Assembly (NCBI GenBank): GCA_009777845.1
Contig: WRLD01000001.1
Coordinates: 56,177-120,176, forward strand
DNA from: Defluviitaleaceae bacterium
GTDB lineage: Bacteria; Bacillota; Clostridia; Lachnospirales; WQUN01
Direction of reading: 5' to 3'
Length of the DNA stretch: 64,000 bases
The notes beneath the pieces were generated by a model that was not told where the DNA came from, did not search any database, and was given only the letters and a program-made list of their open reading frames with translations. This document shows, one piece after another, positions 60,012 through 64,000 of this stretch (position 1 is the first letter of the stretch; each line of letters begins with the position of its first letter). The position numbers were made by a program, and so were the translations under genes.

Positions 60012-62552
60012 ATGAAAAATATAAAAAACATAGGCACTAAGCTCACACTTATTATGAGCTGTATTGTCTTGCTTGGCATGTCTGTCACTACGGGCGTTTC
60101 TATTTATGTAGCGGGCGGCGTTATTACGGACGAAACCTTAGCCAAGGTTACTAACGAAACCTCGTACCAAGCAATGAAGCTGGACAAATGGCTGTCGGAG
60201 CAGCAAACCGTAGCCAACACCATGGCGGAGGTTATGTCCCACGCCTCGGAATTTACAGATGAACAGATTTTTTATGTGCTTACAGATATTTTGGAATCGA
60301 ACAAGGGAAGCTACTATCAAGACGTTTATTTGGGCTTTACGGACGATAGGGCGGTTATGGCAAAGGGCTTCGGCGCGGGCGGCATTCCCGATACATGGAA
60401 GCCCACACAGCGCGACTGGTATCGCGCCGCGATTAGCGACATAAACAAAACTCATGTCACCTCGCCGTATATGGACGCGGTTACGGGCGAGCTGTGTATC
60501 ACTCTTTCTCGCGCGATTTTGCGTGAAAATAGCATAATCGGCGTTGTTGGCATTGACGTGCTTCTTACGTCACTAAATTCCATGACGGCGGAAATTTCTA
60601 CAGACGACAAATACGGCGTTCTGCTCGACACCAACGGCGATTTTATTATTCACCCCACGTTCGGGCCGTCCAGAAATGGTACTATGAGTAACATTTCTAC
60701 TGTGGCAAGCGGCGCGCTACGTCCGCTGTGGAATATGATTTCCCGTACCGACAATACCTACAAATTCACCAACCACGAGGGCATTTTAAACTACTACAGT
60801 ATCGTCACCATTCCATCTACCGACTGGAAGCTGTTAATTGTCCTGCCTGCCAGTGCGGTATCGCAGCCCATTAAAAATCTTGTCGTCGTCGCCGTTCCCA
60901 TTGCGATTCTCCTGCTTGTCATTTCCGCGGCAATCATCTTTTGGGCGGTGAAAAAGCAAATAACACAGCCGATTAAGCGCGTTGTTGGCATTGTTTCCCA
61001 AATAGCGCACGGCAACATGAATATAAACACCAGCCGCGAACAGCTCACGCAGGACGAAATAGGCTCGCTCACGCAGGACGTTTATTCGCTCGCGGACGTA
61101 ATAAAAGCCATTATCAACGATATGTCGGGCATTATACACGAATTTAGTATAAACGGCGATATAGAATACCGCCTAAACGCCGACAAATACGAAGGCTCGT
61201 TCGGTCAGCTAATTGCCAATATGAACCGCTTCGCAGACGAATATGTAAACGAGGTTATGATTGTAATAAACGCCCTAGGCGAGGTAGGCGACGGCAATTT
61301 TAATATGCAGGCGGAAAAATTGCCTGGCAAGAAAATTCTCATGTACGAACGCCTAACCGCGCTTACCGTCAAGCTAAACGCAATCCACTCCGAAATACGC
61401 ACCTTGGCAAGAAGCGCGGCGGCAGGCGATTTGAAAATTAACGCGGACGAAACAAAGTACAAGGGCGGCTGGGCGGAATTGCTCCGCGAGCTTAACGGCT
61501 TAGTCAACGCCGTGGCAGAGCCTTTGGGCGAAATAGAACGCGCCTTGGGCGAAATGCAAAAGGGCAACTTCGACACGCGCATGAAGGGCGAGTACAAAGG
61601 CTCGTTTAGCGCGGTAAAGGACGCGGTTAATTCCACGGAAAAAACCACGCTTTCCTATATAAACGAAATCGCCGAGGTGCTGGGAGCTGTTTCTGACGGC
61701 GACCTGACCGCGACAGTAAAACAGCACTATGCAGGAAGCTACGCGCCGATTAAAACGGCGTTATCCCAAATTTTGGAATCTCTTAACAAAACCATGAGCG
61801 AAATAAACTCGTCGGCGGAGCAGGTTTTATCTGGCGCGGGGCAAATTTCCAAGAGCGCGCTGCACCTAGCGAGCGGCTCTACAAAGCAAGCCAGCGCAAT
61901 CGAGGAATTGACCGCCTCCATGGACACAATCAACGAAAAAACACAGCTTAATTCCAAAAACGCCACTTCCGCAGACGAATACGCCAAAAAATCGGCAACA
62001 AACGTAAAAAACAGCAACAAAGCCATGAAGCTAATGGAATCGTCCATGCACAGCATACAAACCTCGTCCAACGACATCGCAGGCATAATAAAAACAATCG
62101 AGGACATCTCATTCCAAACAAACCTGCTCGCGCTTAACGCCGCAGTAGAAGCCGCACGCGCAGGCGAGCACGGCAAGGGCTTTGCCGTAGTAGCCGAGGA
62201 GGTACGCAACCTAGCGGCAAGAAGCCAGCTATCCGCCAAGGACACCACCACGCTAATAGGCGACTCGTCCGCAAAAGTAAGCGAGGGCATGGGCGCGGCA
62301 AACGAAGCGGCAAAATCACTGGAAACCATTCTATCTGACATGAGCCGTATCACGGAAATTATTTCCACTATCGCCAAGATGTCCGTAGACCAGTCCGAAT
62401 CGATTGAACAAATAAGCATAGGAATCAACGAAATCGCGCAGGTAATTCAGAGCAATTCCGCGACTAGCGAGCAGTGCGCGGCGGCGGCGGAGGAGCTTAA
62501 TTCGCAGGCGGAGATTTTGAAGCAGATGGTGTCGTTTTTTAAACTGAAATAG
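60012..62552 (+). CDS. Methyl-accepting chemotaxis protein with dCache sensor and polyHAMP
   Basis: 846 aa from ATG 60012 after AAAGGAG; a longer frame to 59937 runs through the palindrome. First membrane helix near 10-32, extracytoplasmic dCache domain ([32 protein letters not shown]), second helix near 287-310, a HAMP domain, then two or three further HAMP-like units ([50 protein letters not shown]), and the signalling tip ([38 protein letters not shown]). Signals to CheA. Implies a motile host. Confidence 0.95.
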   Translation: MKNIKNIGTKLTLIMSCIVLLGMSVTTGVSIYVAGGVITDETLAKVTNETSYQAMKLDKWLSEQQTVANTMAEVMSHASEFTDEQIFYVLTDILESNKGSYYQDVYLGFTDDRAVMAKGFGAGGIPDTWKPTQRDWYRAAISDINKTHVTSPYMDAVTGELCITLSRAILRENSIIGVVGIDVLLTSLNSMTAEISTDDKYGVLLDTNGDFIIHPTFGPSRNGTMSNISTVASGALRPLWNMISRTDNTYKFTNHEGILNYYSIVTIPSTDWKLLIVLPASAVSQPIKNLVVVAVPIAILLLVISAAIIFWAVKKQITQPIKRVVGIVSQIAHGNMNINTSREQLTQDEIGSLTQDVYSLADVIKAIINDMSGIIHEFSINGDIEYRLNADKYEGSFGQLIANMNRFADEYVNEVMIVINALGEVGDGNFNMQAEKLPGKKILMYERLTALTVKLNAIHSEIRTLARSAAAGDLKINADETKYKGGWAELLRELNGLVNAVAEPLGEIERALGEMQKGNFDTRMKGEYKGSFSAVKDAVNSTEKTTLSYINEIAEVLGAVSDGDLTATVKQHYAGSYAPIKTALSQILESLNKTMSEINSSAEQVLSGAGQISKSALHLASGSTKQASAIEELTASMDTINEKTQLNSKNATSADEYAKKSATNVKNSNKAMKLMESSMHSIQTSSNDIAGIIKTIEDISFQTNLLALNAAVEAARAGEHGKGFAVVAEEVRNLAARSQLSAKDTTTLIGDSSAKVSEGMGAANEAAKSLETILSDMSRITEIISTIAKMSVDQSESIEQISIGINEIAQVIQSNSATSEQCAAAAEELNSQAEILKQMVSFFKLK

Positions 62553-62567
62553 TGTATACTAGTTCAC

Positions 62568-63035
62568 ATGAACATTGTACTATACCAACCAGAAATCCCG
62601 CACAATACTGGGGCAATTGGGCGTACTTGCCTTGTTACGGCAAGTACGCTTCATTTGATTCGTCCGTACGGCTTCTTTTTGGACGAAAAATCGCTAAAGC
62701 GAAGTGGGCTTGATTATTGGCACAAGCTAGACGTACGCGAATACGACAGCTTTGAAATGTTCGCGAAAAACAATCCTCGCGGCGAGCGTTTCTTTTTTGT
62801 GGAAACGACTGGCGGGCGGTCTTATACCGATGTAAAATACGAGCCGAACGACTATTTTATTTTCGGTAGTGAAACCACTGGCATATCGCAGGCGATTTTG
62901 GACAGCTACCCCGAGCAAATAGTACGCATACCCATGAAAAGCGGCGAACGCTCGCTTAATCTGTCTGTGGCGGTGGGTATTGTGCTGTTTGAGGGCTTGC
63001 GGCAGGTGGGGTTTATACCATTATCCGCCCAATGA
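62568..63035 (+). CDS. trmL: tRNA (cytidine/uridine-34-2'-O)-methyltransferase TrmL
   Basis: 155 aa SPOUT methylase: NIVLYQPEIPHNTGAIGRTC, LKRSGLDYWHKLDVREY, FIFGSETTGIS, IVRIPMKSGERSLNLSVAVGIVLFEGLRQ (trefoil-knot SAM site). Methylates the wobble ribose of tRNA-Leu. Begins 15 bp after the chemoreceptor gene. Confidence 0.95.
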   Translation: MNIVLYQPEIPHNTGAIGRTCLVTASTLHLIRPYGFFLDEKSLKRSGLDYWHKLDVREYDSFEMFAKNNPRGERFFFVETTGGRSYTDVKYEPNDYFIFGSETTGISQAILDSYPEQIVRIPMKSGERSLNLSVAVGIVLFEGLRQVGFIPLSAQ

Positions 63036-63176
63036 GTTGATGCTTTGCGGTCTTTTTGCCGCACTGCTTCGTCGCGAAAAACCTTGCGACCCGCTAGGTC
63101 GCGACGGTTTTCGCTCCTTGCATTGCGACAAAAATCCTCGCAAATCATTCAACCCATTGAGCGGATAATGGTATCA
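63010..63176. repeat. Compound palindromic element, copy B
   Basis: Outer arms ACCATTATCCGCCCAATGAG (about 63018) and its near-complement CCATTGAGCGGATAATGGT (about 63154-63172) enclose the same core as copy A: TGCGG/CCGCA, GCGAAAACC/GGTTTTCGC, GCGACC/GGTCGC. Two stems differ from copy A by paired changes that keep base pairing. Sits between the convergent trmL and glgA ends and overlaps the trmL stop region. Confidence 0.65.
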
Positions 63177-63192
63177 GGGGTTGGGGTAGAAT

Positions 63193-64000
63193 CTACTTCC
63201 CCTTAACCTCCAAATACATATCAATATACTCCTTAGCCGCGACACCCCACGAATACTCGCCGCTCATGGCATTCTGCATGATAATCTTCCAACTATCACT
63301 ATGATACGTATCTATAGCTTGGCGAATCGCCCACATCAGACCGCTGGCTACATAGTCCTCAAAAACAAAGCCGTTGCCTGTGCCTTTTTCGGCATCGAAT
63401 GGGAAAACGGTGTCCGCGAGGCCGCCTGTTTTGCGTACTAGGGGGATTGTGCCGTATCGCATGGCGAACAGCTGTCCAAGCCCGCATGGCTCGTAGACAG
63501 AGGGCATCATAAACACGTCAGAGGCCGCGTAAATACGCTGTGCAAGCTCGCCGCTAAATGTAATATTCGCGCTTACCTTGTTTGGATAACGCCACTGATA
63601 ATGGCGGAATAGGTTTTCGTACCGCCCCTCGCCTGTGCCGAGAATCACTAGCTGTACATCTTGTGACAAAAATTCGTCCAGTATAATGGAAAGAATATCG
63701 AAGCCCTTTTGTTCCACAAGGCGCGTTATCATGCTAAACATCGGCGCTTTAGACACAGGAAGCCCCAAATCCTCCTGCAAGCGGTATTTATTGGAACGCT
63801 TTTTCTCTAGCGAATCCTTGTTGAAATTGGCGAAAATGCGCGGGTCGGTTTCGGGGTCGTTATCAATTACGTCTATGCCGTTGGTTATGCCGTATATTTG
63901 CCCTGTTTGCTCTGCTCGTTGCCGCAAAAGTCCGTCCATGCCGTAGCCGTACGCAGGTGTCTGAATTTCGTTCGCATAGGTTTGGCTTACGGTGGTTACC
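63193..64000 (-). CDS. glgA: Glycogen synthase, N-terminal part off the right edge
   Basis: The C-terminal 269 residues of a GT5 glycogen/starch synthase, open to the edge at base 64000. VTTVSQTYANEIQTPAYGYGM (start of the visible part), YGITNGIDVIDNDPETDP, SMITRLVEQKGFDIL, VILGTGEGRYE, and the nucleotide-sugar site MPSVYEPCGLGQLFAMRYGTIPLVRKTGGLADTV. Elongates glycogen from ADP-glucose. The remaining gene is outside the window. Confidence 0.94.
   Translation of the reverse strand, partial: VTTVSQTYANEIQTPAYGYGMDGLLRQRAEQTGQIYGITNGIDVIDNDPETDPRIFANFNKDSLEKKRSNKYRLQEDLGLPVSKAPMFSMITRLVEQKGFDILSIILDEFLSQDVQLVILGTGEGRYENLFRHYQWRYPNKVSANITFSGELAQRIYAASDVFMMPSVYEPCGLGQLFAMRYGTIPLVRKTGGLADTVFPFDAEKGTGNGFVFEDYVASGLMWAIRQAIDTYHSDSWKIIMQNAMSGEYSWGVAAKEYIDMYLEVKGK

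Overview
The window looks like chromosome of an anaerobic, motile, low-to-mid GC Firmicute, most likely a member of the Clostridia. The housekeeping genes point that way: a DUF3048 lipoprotein, the ybeY-dgkA pair, a clostripain-type peptidase, a trpE-trpG pair, glnS, argS, ruvAB and a polyHAMP chemoreceptor. I cannot name the genus.

Layout. (1) 1-4.9 kb, all on the minus strand: three secreted proteins, namely a subtilisin-like S8 protease running off the left edge and two tandem paralogues with copper-amine-oxidase-N 'stalk' domains. (2) 5.2-7.9 kb: an XRE regulator, a structured inverted repeat, and an agr-type quorum-sensing locus (AgrC, AgrB and a short unlisted AgrD-like peptide) with only a stub where a response regulator should be. 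(3) 7.9-34.2 kb: the conserved core of an integrative conjugative element (ICE) of the Tn1549/CTn type. Read from 34.2 kb down, it encodes an HTH replication protein, a CHC2/Toprim primase-like protein, PcfB, VirD4, Maff2, VirB6, a C5 DNA methylase, PrgI, VirB4, an M23 hydrolase, a PP-loop sulfotransferase-like protein, DUF4315, DUF4366, topoisomerase III, ArdC, TTRAP, a giant methylase-helicase, MobC and a MOBP relaxase. No integrase or excisionase is in the window, so both element ends are unresolved. (4) 34.3-64 kb: host chromosome with tRNA and amino-acid genes, a BrnT/Arr operon, DNA repair genes, a phospholipid and envelope operon carrying an AAA-ATPase/TPR pair, a cation exporter, tRNA-Asp, a chemoreceptor, trmL and glgA (truncated by the right edge).

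How the parts work together. In the ICE, MobC and the relaxase would nick the origin, TopB and the methylase-helicase would process DNA, VirD4/PcfB would couple the DNA to a VirB4-VirB6-PrgI-Maff2-M23 secretion channel, and ArdC plus the methylases would protect the incoming strand. The adjacent agr locus could tie expression of the secreted proteins or of transfer to cell density; that is inference.

Most unusual points. Three, possibly four, ICE genes (mobC, topB, pcfB, perhaps virD4) have no ATG/GTG/TTG at their homology-supported start. Each instead offers an ATA placed after a Shine-Dalgarno sequence, and in three cases overlapping the upstream stop codon. The host part carries nested palindromic repeats built from GGATT and CACAGAGG arrays that I did not see in the ICE. 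Two copies of a compound hairpin element (8.2 and 63.0 kb) show compensatory changes. An ATP-grasp gene carries an in-frame insertion made of three perfect hairpins.
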